64,000 nucleotides of DNA from Chromatiales bacterium (GCA_020351875.1 CP070671.1:1085497-1149496); one strand, 5' to 3'; shown: positions 37,570-46,458, numbered from the stretch's first letter. The notes: generated by a model not told the origin, from the sequence alone. Numbers and translations are program-made.

Positions 37570-38631
37570 TTATACCAGAGCGACCACTTCTCCGCGTTCC
37601 ACGTGAAACCGTGCGTGGGAGTCCGAAACGGGCAAAGCCGCGTCCGTGAGCGCCGTGATGAAGACCTGCGCGCCGCTCTCCACGATGCCGTCCACCAGCC
37701 CTGCCAGGTGGGCCGGATCGAGCTCCGCGGCCGGTTCATCCACCAGCAAAATGGGACGCTTGCCGGTGGCGCTTTGCACACACTCTCCCTGCGCCAGCAC
37801 CATGGCCGCCCCCAGCAGTTTCTGCTGGCCCCGGGACAGGCGGTGCCGGGCCGGCTGCGCATCGACAATGATCTCCAGCTCCGCTCGATGGGGGCCGGCG
37901 TGGGTCGCGCCCAGGGCCCGGTCCCGATCGATCCCCGCCGCGAGGGCCTCCGCCAGGTTGGCGGTGTCCGGCCAACCGGGTCGATAGCGTAACTTTATCG
38001 GGAGATCGACGAATTTAGCCACATATTCCTGCAAGATCGGCTCAATCTCTCGCACATAGCCGCGACGGCACCGGTCGACGGTGGCCGCCCCGTCCAGCAG
38101 CTCAGCATCCCACGCGGCCAAGGTGTCGTTGTCCACCCCCTGTTTCAGCGCCGCGTTGCGCTGCTGCAGGGCCCGCCGGAAGCTGCGCCAACCGGTGAGG
38201 AACTGATGTTTCACGTGAAACACGCCCCAGTCCAGGTACCGGCGGCGTTCACCGGGGCCGCCCTGCACCAGGGAATGCACGGCGGGATCGATCAACTGCA
38301 CCGGCAGCCGATCTGCCAGCTCGGCCACGGACGCGCCACCCTGCCCGTCGATCCGGATCTCCGTTGCGCCCGGGGTAATTCGCAGCCCGAGCTTACCGGG
38401 CGGTTCGGCGGTCTCCGCAAAAATCGTGGCTTCGGCTTGCCCGGTAGCAATCAAGCCGCCCAGCTGGGGGGCGCGAAAGCTGCGCCCGCGCCCGAGGACA
38501 TAGATGGCTTCCAGCAGACTGGTCTTGCCGGCCCCGTTGTGACCGATCACCACGTTCAGGTCCGGGTGGACATCCAGTTCGGCGCTGGCGACACACCGGA
38601 GTGAGGCGACCTGCAGCCGCGTCAGTGACAC
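37570..38631 (-). CDS. recF: DNA replication and repair protein RecF
   Basis: SMC-like ATPase that loads RecA at gaps, 353 residues (E. coli 357). Walker A GHNGAGKTSLLEAIYVLGRG is near residue 32; the signature LSRGQQKLLGAAMVLAQGE and Walker B ILLVDEPAAELDPAH are in the C-terminal half. GTG start. The gene carries a perfect parS sequence (38207-38222) and a second near-match close to its 3' end, so its DNA doubles as a segregation site. Confidence 0.96.
   Translation of the reverse strand: MSLTRLQVASLRCVASAELDVHPDLNVVIGHNGAGKTSLLEAIYVLGRGRSFRAPQLGGLIATGQAEATIFAETAEPPGKLGLRITPGATEIRIDGQGGASVAELADRLPVQLIDPAVHSLVQGGPGERRRYLDWGVFHVKHQFLTGWRSFRRALQQRNAALKQGVDNDTLAAWDAELLDGAATVDRCRRGYVREIEPILQEYVAKFVDLPIKLRYRPGWPDTANLAEALAAGIDRDRALGATHAGPHRAELEIIVDAQPARHRLSRGQQKLLGAAMVLAQGECVQSATGKRPILLVDEPAAELDPAHLAGLVDGIVESGAQVFITALTDAALPVSDSHARFHVERGEVVALV
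37595..37610. other. parS-like site, 13 of 16
   Basis: CGTTCCACGTGAAACC matches TGTTTCACGTGAAACA at 13 of 16 positions, keeping the central CACGTGAAAC. It lies in the 3' end of recF, about 600 bp from the perfect site; it may be a weaker ParB site. Confidence 0.6.
38207..38222. other. parS centromere site (perfect)
   Basis: TGTTTCACGTGAAACA is identical to the universal bacterial parS consensus. It sits inside recF, and the ParA and ParB genes are present at 58-60 kb, about 20 kb away. ParB would load here and spread, so this marks the origin domain. Confidence 0.95.
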
Positions 38632-38659
38632 GCCGACGGGCCTGTCAGCGGCCCGTCAA

Positions 38660-39760
38660 TCAGAGCCGCATGGGCATGACGACGTAGCGGGCGCCGTCTT
38701 CGCCCGGCGCGTGGATCAGGCAACTGCTGTTCGAATCGACGAAACCGAGTTCGACATCGTCGCCCGCCACGGCACCCAGAGCATCCAGCAGGTAATTGAC
38801 GTTGAAGCCAATCTCCATGCTGTCACCGCTGTAGTCCACTTCGAGCTCGTCCTGGGCCTCTTCCTGGTCTGGGTTGTTGGCCTGGATCTTGATTTTCTTC
38901 GGCGACAGCTCGAGCCGGATCCCCCGGTATTTCTCGTTCGACAGGATGGCGGCCCGCTGCAGCGCCAGGCGCAGGGATTCGCGCCCGGCCCGCAAGTGGT
39001 TGCCGGCATCCGCCGGTATGACCCGCTCGTAGTCCGGGAACCGGCCGTCGATCAGCTTCGACGTGAACTGGATGTCTCCCAGCACCGCACGGATGTGATT
39101 GCTGCCGATGGCCAGCTCGATCTCCTCCCCGCTGCCCAGCAAACGCTGCAGCTCCAGGACCCCCTTGCGCGGAATGATCACTTGCTGGGCACTCTCGCCG
39201 GCATCCTCCGATGCCACCTCGCAGATCGCGAGCCGGTGACCATCCGTCGCCACCGCGCGCACCAGGCCGCCGCCGGTTTCGAGCAACAGGCCGTTCAGGT
39301 AATAGCGCACATCCTGCTGCGCCATGGCGAAATGGGTTTTCTCCAGCAGCTGGCGGGTATCGTCCTGGGACAGGCGCAGCACCCGGTCGGCCTGGATGTC
39401 TTCGATGACCGGAAAATCAGCCGCCGGCAGCGTCGACAGCACAAAGCGGCTGCGGCCGGAGCGCACCGTCAACCGATCGCCATCGAGCTGCAGCTTCACC
39501 ACGGCTTCGTCCGGCAGCGCGCGGCAGATATCCAGGAACTTGCGGCCGGGCACCGTGATTTCGCCGTCGCCAGACAGCTCGTCCACCGGTGAACTCGCCA
39601 CCAGTTCCACCTCGAGATCCGTCGCGGTGACGGTCAGCGTCTGGTCTTTGCCTACCAGCAGCACGTTCGACAGGATCGGCATGGTTTGCCGTCTTTCGAC
39701 GACCCCGATAACAGCCTGCAATGGCCTGAGTAGAGATTCCCGGGAAGTGGCTAGTTTCAT
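38660..39760 (-). CDS. dnaN: DNA polymerase III sliding clamp (beta)
   Basis: Ring-forming processivity clamp, 366 residues, the same length as E. coli DnaN. It starts MKLATSRESLLRPLQAVIGV and ends HAPGEDGARYVVMPMRL, the family C-terminus (VMPMRL) that lines the cleft. Conserved TMPILSNVLLVG and RGVLELQRLLG are visible. It lies between recF and the putative origin. Confidence 0.98.
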   Translation of the reverse strand: MKLATSRESLLRPLQAVIGVVERRQTMPILSNVLLVGKDQTLTVTATDLEVELVASSPVDELSGDGEITVPGRKFLDICRALPDEAVVKLQLDGDRLTVRSGRSRFVLSTLPAADFPVIEDIQADRVLRLSQDDTRQLLEKTHFAMAQQDVRYYLNGLLLETGGGLVRAVATDGHRLAICEVASEDAGESAQQVIIPRKGVLELQRLLGSGEEIELAIGSNHIRAVLGDIQFTSKLIDGRFPDYERVIPADAGNHLRAGRESLRLALQRAAILSNEKYRGIRLELSPKKIKIQANNPDQEEAQDELEVDYSGDSMEIGFNVNYLLDALGAVAGDDVELGFVDSNSSCLIHAPGEDGARYVVMPMRL

Positions 39761-39922
39761 CGCTGCGATCCGCTAATAATAATCTTAGTGATATATCTAA
39801 AGAATTATTGTTGTTATTGAGGCACGCCCTGGTTGGGGAGTGTTGCCAAAAAAATTAATTAAATCAATAACTTACGTCTATTCTTCCCTGTGTGCCTGAC
39901 CCCTGATACAACGGCCACAAGC

Positions 39923-39931
39923 GGTGGATAA
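39923..39931 (-). promoter_or_regulatory. DnaA box, 8 of 9
   Basis: GGTGGATAA on the plus strand is TTATCCACC on the minus strand, one base from the TTATCCACA consensus. Confidence 0.7.
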
Positions 39932-39957
39932 GTTGTGGGGCCACCGCGGCCCTGGAG

Positions 39958-39966
39958 TTATCCACA
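39958..39966 (+). promoter_or_regulatory. DnaA box, perfect
   Basis: TTATCCACA exactly, 35 bp from and opposite to the near-perfect box beside it. Confidence 0.88.
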
Positions 39967-40018
39967 AGCTGTTCCATGACCTGTCGACAAGCAACCCCCT
40001 GGTATCTCCCACACCTGG

Positions 40019-41365
40019 CTAAGTGGTCAGGATACGCAGCAGGTTCTGGTAGTCCTCGCTCACCCGCGTTTCGGACTCCCGTAGCAATTTCACCCGCCGG
40101 CACGCGTGAATCACGGTGGTGTGATCGCGCCCGCCAAACGCGTCGCCGATTTCCGGCAGACTGTGATTGGTCAGTTCTTTCGCCAGGCTCATTGCGATTT
40201 GCCGTGGCCGGGTAATCGACCGGCTGCGCCGTTTCGACAGCAGGTCGGCCACCCGTATCTTGAAGTATTCGGCCACCGTCTTCTGAATGTTATCGATGGT
40301 GACCAGCTTATCCTGCAGCGCCAGCAAATCCCGCAGTGCTTCCTTGGCAAAGTCCAGCGTAATGGGCCGGCCGGTGAAAGCCGAAGTGGCGATGATTCGT
40401 CGCAGCGCACCTTCCAGCTCGCGGACGTTCGACCGGATGCGCTGGGCGACGAAAAACGCGACTTCCTCCGGCAGATCCACGCCTTCCGCCTGGGCCTTGC
40501 CCATCAGGATCGCCACGCTGGTTTCCAGCTCCGGCGGTTCGATGGCCACCGTCAGGCCCCAGCCGAAGCGCGATTTTAGCCGCTCCTCCAGGCCGTCGAC
40601 TTCCTTCGGATAGCGGTCACAGGTCAGCACGATTTGCCGCTGGCCTTCCAGTAACGCGTTGAACGTATGGAAGAATTCTTCCTGCGACCGGTCTTTCTTC
40701 GCGAAGAACTGAATGTCGTCGATCAACAGCGCGTCCAGTGAGCGGTAGGTGCGCTTGAACTCGTTGATGGTGTTGTGCTGCAGCGCTTTGACCATGTCGC
40801 CCACGAACTGCTCCGAGTGCACGTAGGCCACGCGGGCTTCCGGGCGCTGCTCGAGAATCAGGTTGCCGATGCTGTGCATCAGGTGGGTCTTGCCCAGGCC
40901 CACGCCGCCATAGATGAACAGCGGGTTGTAGGCGGCGCCGGGATTGTGGGCCACCTGGCTGGCCGCGGCCCGGGCGAGCTGGTTGCTGTTGCCCTCGACG
41001 AAACGATCGAAGGTGTAGTCGCGGTTCAGCCGTCCGCCGACAAAGGCAACGGGTACGGCGGGTCTGGTTTCTGTCGGGGTGCCGCCATCTTCCACTGCAA
41101 CCTTGCGCGGTGCGCCGAGGCTGCCGACTTCCAGGATCACGTCCACCGGTGGTGAGCTGACGCCGACGTACGACTGAATCTGCTCCAGGCAGTGGTCGTT
41201 GATCCAGTTCACGACGAAGCGGTTCGGGGCGAGCAACCGCAGCGTGCTGCCGTCTTCCACGGCCTGCAGCGGGCGAATCCAGGTATTGAACTGCTGCTCG
41301 GATAGGTCTGCGCGCAATTGCTTGACGCAGCGGTTCCACGGAGAGGCCTGCACGTTTGGGTCCAA
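40019..41365 (-). CDS. dnaA: chromosomal replication initiator DnaA
   Basis: AAA+ initiator that binds DnaA boxes and opens oriC; 448 residues. Domain I starts [20 protein letters not shown]; domain III has Walker [17 protein letters not shown] and Walker [14 protein letters not shown]; domain IV ends with the DnaA signature [16 protein letters not shown]. No ATG fits; TTG at 41365 is used, with a GTG 4 codons later as alternative. A perfect DnaA box lies 64 bp upstream, overlapping the likely promoter, which fits autoregulation. Confidence 0.97.
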   Translation of the reverse strand: MDPNVQASPWNRCVKQLRADLSEQQFNTWIRPLQAVEDGSTLRLLAPNRFVVNWINDHCLEQIQSYVGVSSPPVDVILEVGSLGAPRKVAVEDGGTPTETRPAVPVAFVGGRLNRDYTFDRFVEGNSNQLARAAASQVAHNPGAAYNPLFIYGGVGLGKTHLMHSIGNLILEQRPEARVAYVHSEQFVGDMVKALQHNTINEFKRTYRSLDALLIDDIQFFAKKDRSQEEFFHTFNALLEGQRQIVLTCDRYPKEVDGLEERLKSRFGWGLTVAIEPPELETSVAILMGKAQAEGVDLPEEVAFFVAQRIRSNVRELEGALRRIIATSAFTGRPITLDFAKEALRDLLALQDKLVTIDNIQKTVAEYFKIRVADLLSKRRSRSITRPRQIAMSLAKELTNHSLPEIGDAFGGRDHTTVIHACRRVKLLRESETRVSEDYQNLLRILTT

Positions 41366-41428
41366 CGCCGTCTTTTTGTTGTGTGTCGGGGAACGAAGGG
41401 ACGGGCAGTCTATACCTGCAGCACAAAG

Positions 41429-41437
41429 TTATCCACA
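41429..41437 (+). promoter_or_regulatory. DnaA box upstream of dnaA
   Basis: Perfect TTATCCACA in the dnaA-rpmH divergent gap. On the dnaA side a TATAGA hexamer lies nearby, with the box falling over its -35 position. Confidence 0.85.
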
Positions 41438-41448
41438 GGGCTTTGCTA

Positions 41449-41477
41449 TTGACATCACCAAGGCGGCTGCGTAATCT
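41449..41477 (+). promoter_or_regulatory. probable sigma70 promoter of rpmH
   Basis: A perfect TTGACA (41449-41454), a 17-base spacer and TAATCT (41472-41477), with rpmH starting 55 bases later. The -10 is weak but the -35 and spacing are good. Confidence 0.6.
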
Positions 41478-41531
41478 CGCGCCCCTCCCAACGCCCGCCA
41501 TGTCGCTGTTTTTCAATAAGGTTTTCGGATC

Positions 41532-41666
41532 ATGAAGCGCACCTATCAGCCCAGCCGCACGAAGCGGACACGAACCCACGGCTTTCGGGCCCGCATGGCA
41601 ACCCGGGGTGGGCGCGCAATTCTGAAGCGGCGCCGGGCAAAGGGCCGCTCACGGCTCAGCGTCTGA
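41532..41666 (+). CDS. rpmH: 50S ribosomal protein L34
   Basis: Very small, very basic ribosomal protein of 44 residues: starts [20 protein letters not shown] and ends in [12 protein letters not shown], closely matching E. coli L34 (46 residues). It diverges from dnaA and precedes rnpA, the standard origin arrangement. The 82-base gap to rnpA holds an imperfect GGCTCC/GGAGCC inverted repeat. Confidence 0.98.
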   Translation: MKRTYQPSRTKRTRTHGFRARMATRGGRAILKRRRAKGRSRLSV

Positions 41667-41748
41667 GGCATCTCCGAGGGCTCAACGTCCACCAGTGACA
41701 CTGGGCTCCTGCGATGACCGGGCGGGAGCCTTGCCTTGGGTCTGACAC

Positions 41749-42138
41749 TTGGATCGATATCGGGGCGACAGCGCGTTCGGCCGCGGCCGGCGGTTGACCA
41801 GCGCCCGCGACTTCCAGCGCGTGTTTCGCAACGGTCGCCGTTCTGCAGATCGCTGCTTCACCGTGCTGTTCTGTCACAATAAGCGCGACCACCCGCGCCT
41901 GGGCCTGGCGATTGCCAAGCGCCGCGTGCGTCGGGCAACGGCTCGCAACCGGCTGAAGCGACTGGTGCGGGAAAGTTTCCGGGCGGCTGCCCCGACGCTG
42001 CCGCCGGTAGACATCGTCGTGCTGGCCGGACCAGCCGCGGCAACTGCCGACAACGCGAGCATTTTCGCCAGCCTTGCAGAACACTGGCAGCGCGTTGCGA
42101 AGCGCCGCGACCAGCAAGAACGAACTGGAAAACATTGA
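41749..42138 (+). CDS. rnpA: ribonuclease P protein component
   Basis: Basic protein subunit of RNase P (tRNA 5' maturation), 129 residues. The family signature is RRATARNRLKRLVRESFR (RNR motif), preceded by RLGLAIAKRRVRRA. The start is TTG at 41749; the frame is closed by a stop just upstream and no ATG is available. Overlaps the start of yidC by one base (TGATG). The yidD gene usually placed between rnpA and yidC is missing. Confidence 0.95.
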   Translation: MDRYRGDSAFGRGRRLTSARDFQRVFRNGRRSADRCFTVLFCHNKRDHPRLGLAIAKRRVRRATARNRLKRLVRESFRAAAPTLPPVDIVVLAGPAAATADNASIFASLAEHWQRVAKRRDQQERTGKH

Positions 42139-43793
42139 TGGATAACGTTCGGCTGTTCCTGTGGGTGGGTCTGGGCATACTGCTCTGGATCACCGTGACA
42201 ACCTGGCAGCGAGACTACGCGCCTGCGCCCGCCACCACTGTCACCGCGCCCGCGCCGACCGACGCCGCACCAGCACCAACGCCGCCCGCTGACCTGCCGC
42301 AGTTACCGGAGATGCAACCGGCGCCGGACGATGCCGCCCCGGCGGTACCGGCGGTCGCCGCGCCTGCAAAGGGCCGAACGGTGAAGGTACGCACCGACGT
42401 GCTGGAAGCCGAAATCGATCTCACCGGGGGTGACCTGCGCGGCGCCTGGCTGCTGGCGTATCCGAAAGCGAAAGACCGGCCCGATGAGCCGGTGCAGCTC
42501 CTGAGCCGCGATCCGGCAACGCTGTCGATTTTCCGCACCGGCGTGCGGGACGCGGCCGGCGGACCCGAGGCCACGCACGTGTCGCCGTTCAACGCGGCGC
42601 AGACCGAGTACCAACTGGAAGACGGCGCGGATGAACTGGAAGTGCCGCTGCGCTTTAGCGAAGGCGGCATCACCGTGGACAAGATCTATCGCTTCCGGCG
42701 GGGACGCTACGACGTCGCGATGGAACAACGGGTCACCAATGCTTCCGCCGACGTGTTCGGCGCGGTGCCGTACCTGCAGATCCAGCGCAAGCACGTGCCG
42801 CCCGACCGCTCGATGTTCGACGTGGACAGTTATTCGTTCACCGGGCCAGTCGTCTACGACGGCGACAGCTACGAGAAGATCGACGTCGACGACCTGGAAG
42901 ACGAGCCGCTCAAGGAGACCATCAGCAACGGCTGGCTGGCGGCCATTCAGCATCACTTCCTGGCGGCGGCCGTGCCCGAACCCGAGCCGGCATCGCAGTA
43001 CACGGTGAATTTCGACGGTCAGACCTTCGTGGCCAGCGCAATTGCCGGTCAGGTCAAGCCGGTAGCACCGGGCGAGACGGCAAGTTTCCCGGCGAAATTG
43101 TTCGTCGGGCCGAAGCTCCAGGATCAGCTTGAAGAAACGGCTGAAGGCCTGCGACTGACCGTGGACTACGGCGCGCTGACCGTGCTGGCGCAGCCGCTGT
43201 TCTGGGTGCTGGACAAGGTTTATTCTTTTGTCGGCAACTGGGGTTGGACGATTGTCATCGTCACATTCCTGATCAAGCTGCTGTTCTACAAGCTGTCGGA
43301 GACCAGCGGCCGGTCCATGGCGAAAATGCGCAAGATGCAACCGCGCATGAAGGCGCTCCAGGAACGCTTCAAGGACGACCGCGAGGCGATGAGCCGGGCG
43401 CTGATGGACCTGTACAAGAAAGAAAAAGTGAACCCGGCCGCCGGCTGCCTGCCAATGCTGGTGCAGATTCCGTTCTTTATCGCGTTTTACTGGGTGCTGC
43501 TCGAGAGCGTCGAGATGCGCCAGGCACCCTTCATGCTGTGGATCCAGGACCTGTCGGTGCGCGATCCGTTTTTCATCCTGCCGCTGCTGATGGGGGCGGC
43601 GATGTGGTTCCAGCAGAAGCTGAACCCGGCGCCTCCCGACCCGGTGCAGGCAAAGGTGATGATGTTCCTGCCGGTGGTGTTCACGGGCATGTTCGCGTTT
43701 TTCCCCGCGGGTCTGGTGCTGTACTGGCTGACCAACTCGCTGCTGTCCATGGCGCAGCAGTGGAAGATCAACAAGGCCGTCGAAGCGGGCTGA
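42138..43793 (+). CDS. yidC: membrane protein insertase YidC
   Basis: Inner-membrane insertase and folding factor, 551 residues, the long gram-negative form. An N-terminal helix (LFLWVGLGILLWITVTTW) is followed by a Pro/Ala-rich linker, the periplasmic beta-sandwich domain (about residues 75-350) and the five-helix C-terminal core, with AAGCLPMLVQIPFFIAFYWV, MGAAMWFQQKLNP and FPAGLVLYWLTNSLLS. The ATG at 42138 follows TTG one codon upstream and is the natural start. Confidence 0.97.
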   Translation: MDNVRLFLWVGLGILLWITVTTWQRDYAPAPATTVTAPAPTDAAPAPTPPADLPQLPEMQPAPDDAAPAVPAVAAPAKGRTVKVRTDVLEAEIDLTGGDLRGAWLLAYPKAKDRPDEPVQLLSRDPATLSIFRTGVRDAAGGPEATHVSPFNAAQTEYQLEDGADELEVPLRFSEGGITVDKIYRFRRGRYDVAMEQRVTNASADVFGAVPYLQIQRKHVPPDRSMFDVDSYSFTGPVVYDGDSYEKIDVDDLEDEPLKETISNGWLAAIQHHFLAAAVPEPEPASQYTVNFDGQTFVASAIAGQVKPVAPGETASFPAKLFVGPKLQDQLEETAEGLRLTVDYGALTVLAQPLFWVLDKVYSFVGNWGWTIVIVTFLIKLLFYKLSETSGRSMAKMRKMQPRMKALQERFKDDREAMSRALMDLYKKEKVNPAAGCLPMLVQIPFFIAFYWVLLESVEMRQAPFMLWIQDLSVRDPFFILPLLMGAAMWFQQKLNPAPPDPVQAKVMMFLPVVFTGMFAFFPAGLVLYWLTNSLLSMAQQWKINKAVEAG

Positions 43794-43805
43794 CGCCTTT
43801 CTGCT

Positions 43806-43886
43806 TCAGTCCAGCCGGCTGGTCACCACGATTGCGCCATGCAGCTCACCGGCCGCATTGGAAAAATGAAAAGCGCGTCTCGCCAT
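43806..43886 (-). CDS. candidate 26-residue small protein
   Basis: Short minus-strand frame in the gap between yidC and mnmE, encoding MARRAFHFSNAAGELHGAIV followed by VTSRLD. A GGGAGAG sequence sits 4 bases upstream of its ATG, better than most start sites in this window, and the composition looks protein-like. It has no recognised family. It may be real or chance; proof needs conservation. Confidence 0.33.
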   Translation of the reverse strand: MARRAFHFSNAAGELHGAIVVTSRLD

Positions 43887-43954
43887 GAATCTCTCCCGGT
43901 TCTGCCGGCACTGTCATTGGGGTCGGCGGGTTGCCCATTGGAACCCGACGGGCC

Positions 43955-45310
43955 GTGAACGTCCCCGCTGACGACGACACGATCTGTGCCCGTGCCTCCG
44001 CCGCCGGCCGGGGCGGCATCACAATGATTCGGGTGTCCGGGCCCGCCGCGACGGACATTGCCCGCGCCATGACGGGGGAGGTGCCGGCCCCCAGGCAGGC
44101 ACTGCTCAGGAACTTCCGTGACGCGGACGGTGAACCCATTGACACTGGGATACTGCTGTTCTTCCCTGCGCCCCATTCCTTTACCGGCGAAGACGTGGTC
44201 GAGTTGCAGGCGCACGGGGGGAGGATGGTGTGCGAGATGCTGCTCGAAAGGCTGCAACAGCTCGGCGCCCGCCCGGCCGAGCCCGGTGAATTCTCACGCC
44301 GGGCTTTCCTGAACGACAAGCTCGATCTCGGCCAGGCCGAAGCCATTGCCGACCTGATCGACAGCGAGTCGCGGGCCGCGGCGAGGGCTGCGCAGCGCTC
44401 GTTGAGCGGTCGCTTTTCGGAACTGGTGATGGCGTTGAACGAGCAGGTCACACAGTTGCGGGTCTACGTGGAGGCGGCACTGGACTTCCCGGAGGAAGAG
44501 GTCGATTTCCTCGACGAGTCGGAGCTCGGGCAGCGCCTCGGCGTGGTGGGCGACGCCTTCGACTCACTGGACGCGTCCCTGCGCCAGGGCGTGTTGCTGC
44601 GCGACGGGGTGCACGTGGTGCTGGCAGGCCGGCCGAACGCCGGCAAATCGAGCGTGCTGAACGCACTGGCCGGTTACGAAGCGGCCATTGTCACCGAGGT
44701 GCCGGGCACCACGCGTGACCTGGTGCGTGAGCAACTGGACCTGGACGGCCTGCCGCTGCACATCATCGACACGGCAGGCTTGCGCGAGCAACCCGACCGG
44801 GTGGAGGCAGAAGGCATCCGCCGCGCGCGCTCGCAACTCGCCACCGCCGACCACGCGCTGCTGGTGGTCGATGCCACCACCCCGTGGCGCGACACGCTGG
44901 CCGAACTCGTGGCGGAGCTGCCGGACGGGCTGCATTACACGGTGGTGGTGAACAAGATCGACCTCACGGGCGACCGGCCCGGGTCGGACGCCGAACTCGC
45001 CAACCAGGTGTTCGTATCGGCACGCACGCGGGACGGCATCGACGAACTCAGCGAGCAGTTAAAAAAGCGCGTCGGCTTCGACACGCCGGGTGAGGGCACA
45101 GTCATCGCCCGGCAGCGTCACCTGGATGCTTTGCGGCGTGCCCGGGAGCACTTCGAGACCGGCTGCCGACAACTGAAGGACCACCGCGCCGGCGAACTGC
45201 TGGCCGCCGACCTGCTCGAAGTGCAGAACACCCTGGCGGAGATCACCGGTGAGTTCACCAGTGATGATCTTCTCGGCGAGATCTTCTCCAGCTTCTGTAT
45301 CGGCAAGTAG
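43955..45310 (+). CDS. mnmE: tRNA modification GTPase MnmE
   Basis: GTPase that works with MnmG to make 5-carboxymethylaminomethyluridine at wobble U34; 451 residues (E. coli 454). The N-terminal formyl-THF domain begins DDDTICARASAAGRGGITMI; the G domain (about residues 220-375) has G1 GRPNAGKSS, G2 GTTRD, G3 DTAGLRE and G4 NKID. The C-terminus is FCIGK, the catalytic CIGK tail. GTG at 43955 is used because it gives the E. coli-like N-terminus; a TTG 8 codons upstream is in frame. Confidence 0.96.
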   Translation: MNVPADDDTICARASAAGRGGITMIRVSGPAATDIARAMTGEVPAPRQALLRNFRDADGEPIDTGILLFFPAPHSFTGEDVVELQAHGGRMVCEMLLERLQQLGARPAEPGEFSRRAFLNDKLDLGQAEAIADLIDSESRAAARAAQRSLSGRFSELVMALNEQVTQLRVYVEAALDFPEEEVDFLDESELGQRLGVVGDAFDSLDASLRQGVLLRDGVHVVLAGRPNAGKSSVLNALAGYEAAIVTEVPGTTRDLVREQLDLDGLPLHIIDTAGLREQPDRVEAEGIRRARSQLATADHALLVVDATTPWRDTLAELVAELPDGLHYTVVVNKIDLTGDRPGSDAELANQVFVSARTRDGIDELSEQLKKRVGFDTPGEGTVIARQRHLDALRRAREHFETGCRQLKDHRAGELLAADLLEVQNTLAEITGEFTSDDLLGEIFSSFCIGK

Positions 45311-45413
45311 CTCAGGCCCTTGCCGCCGAAACTGTGCGCCAGCGCAGACCGTCGGGCGTCTAGCGTGAACCAGTTCAACGTGGCGCCATGGGTTTTCCGG
45401 CACATTGACGGGC

Positions 45414-45710
45414 ATGGACCCGCAAAGCGCATACCGGCTTGGCCAGGCGATGACCGATGCCGAGCAGGCCGGTCGCCAGCTGTGGAAAACCATGTTGCCC
45501 CTGGGCCGGAGCAGTGCGTGGTTCGTGCTGGGTTACTGGGGCATCGACAGCCCGAATGACGCGCTGGTGGAAGAGATCTACCAGGCGATCCAGGCTCGCA
45601 TGGCCTACATTTCCTTCGACGGTTTCTGGGAGCCGGAGGACGAGTCCTGGGCCGAGTGGCTGGCCTGTGCACCCGTTGCCGAAGCCCATCGCGCACGCGC
45701 CAGCGCGTGA
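45414..45710 (+). CDS. hypothetical protein
   Basis: Unrecognised 98-residue soluble protein with many aromatic residues (WFVLGYWGIDSPNDALVEEI, ISFDGFWEPEDESWAEWLAC). It reads like a small helical protein and not a shadow of a neighbour, because nothing else codes here. Start at ATG 45414, with a TTG three codons earlier. It lies in an accessory stretch between mnmE and mnmG. Function unknown. Confidence 0.6.
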   Translation: MDPQSAYRLGQAMTDAEQAGRQLWKTMLPLGRSSAWFVLGYWGIDSPNDALVEEIYQAIQARMAYISFDGFWEPEDESWAEWLACAPVAEAHRARASA

Positions 45711-45746
45711 TTTGAATCCGCCCATTAATCCTGGTCTATTACGCGC

Positions 45747-46400
45747 GTGAACATTCTGGCGGAACTCGCTGAACAAGCCAGGGCGCTGTCGAAGCTCCTT
45801 GCAGTGCTAGTGCTGTTGCCCTTGCTTGCGCTCACGGCAGTGGTCATCGGCAGCGCCCGAATGGGCACACCCGTAGGTGACCTGCTGAGTGATCCAGCAG
45901 CGATATTGGATGCCGCTCCGTGGACAGGGCTGATCTCGAACTTCGGTGCCTTGTTATGGTGCGCGACTGCGTCCATAAGTCTGTTTACCTGGTCGGTGCT
46001 GCAGCGAAGACCCGAGAGCAGGCAGTTCTCGAAGTTTGTTCTTTCCGCTGCGCTAATTACCACCGTACTGCTGCTGGATGACCTGTTTCTGTTTCACGAG
46101 TGGATCTTTCCGAGGTATTTGGGTGTGACAGAAAGAACCACGTTCTCTGCCTATCTGGTCCTCATTGCGGTTTGGCTCGTGCTGGCCCGGCGTACGATTC
46201 TGTCCACCGAGTACCTGATTCTTTTGTTGGCGTTCGGGTTTTTCGGGCTGTCGCTGTTCGTGGACACCTACGATGAGATCGACAGGCTGATTACCAGCTG
46301 GCGCCAAATCTACGAGGACGGATTCAAGTTGTTGGGCATTGCCGCGTGGTTTGGATACTTTTCGCGGTGCTGCTTCGTCGAAATGCGGCGGACCACATAG
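45747..46400 (+). CDS. hypothetical integral membrane protein
   Basis: Unrecognised 217-residue protein with about six membrane helices. Acidic and His residues lie at the ends of helices: LLLDDLFLFHEWIFP, LFVDTYDEIDR and YEDGFKLLGIAAWFGYF, a pattern that hints at a metal-dependent membrane enzyme or a conserved cluster but cannot be called. GTG start. G+C content is clearly lower than in the flanking genes, consistent with recent acquisition. Confidence 0.62.
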   Translation: MNILAELAEQARALSKLLAVLVLLPLLALTAVVIGSARMGTPVGDLLSDPAAILDAAPWTGLISNFGALLWCATASISLFTWSVLQRRPESRQFSKFVLSAALITTVLLLDDLFLFHEWIFPRYLGVTERTTFSAYLVLIAVWLVLARRTILSTEYLILLLAFGFFGLSLFVDTYDEIDRLITSWRQIYEDGFKLLGIAAWFGYFSRCCFVEMRRTT

Positions 46401-46417
46401 CAACAGGCGCAGTTTGG

Positions 46418-46438
46418 CCGCGAAGTCCGCCTTCGCGG
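46418..46438. terminator. hairpin between convergent genes
   Basis: Perfect 8-bp stem CCGCGAAG / CTTCGCGG with 5-base loop in the 58-base gap between the membrane protein and the diguanylate cyclase gene. No T-run follows on either strand; could serve both converging transcripts. Confidence 0.45.
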
Positions 46439-46458
46439 TCCTGCCGCCAGGATGGGCG

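Larger units (their letters stand above)
39761..40018. other. oriC: putative chromosomal replication origin, dnaN-dnaA gap
   Basis: This 258-bp gap between dnaA and dnaN contains two strikingly AT-rich tracts in a GC-rich genome (39772-39820 and 39847-39883), suitable as a DNA-unwinding element, followed toward dnaA by DnaA boxes at 39923-39931 and 39958-39966. Position, AT content and boxes all agree with an origin, but replication from here is inferred. Confidence 0.7.

Noticed and set aside
43839..43958. 39-codon plus-strand frame overlapping the mnmE start (GTGA).
   Set aside because: No ribosome binding site; product not protein-like. The opposite-strand frame is better supported.
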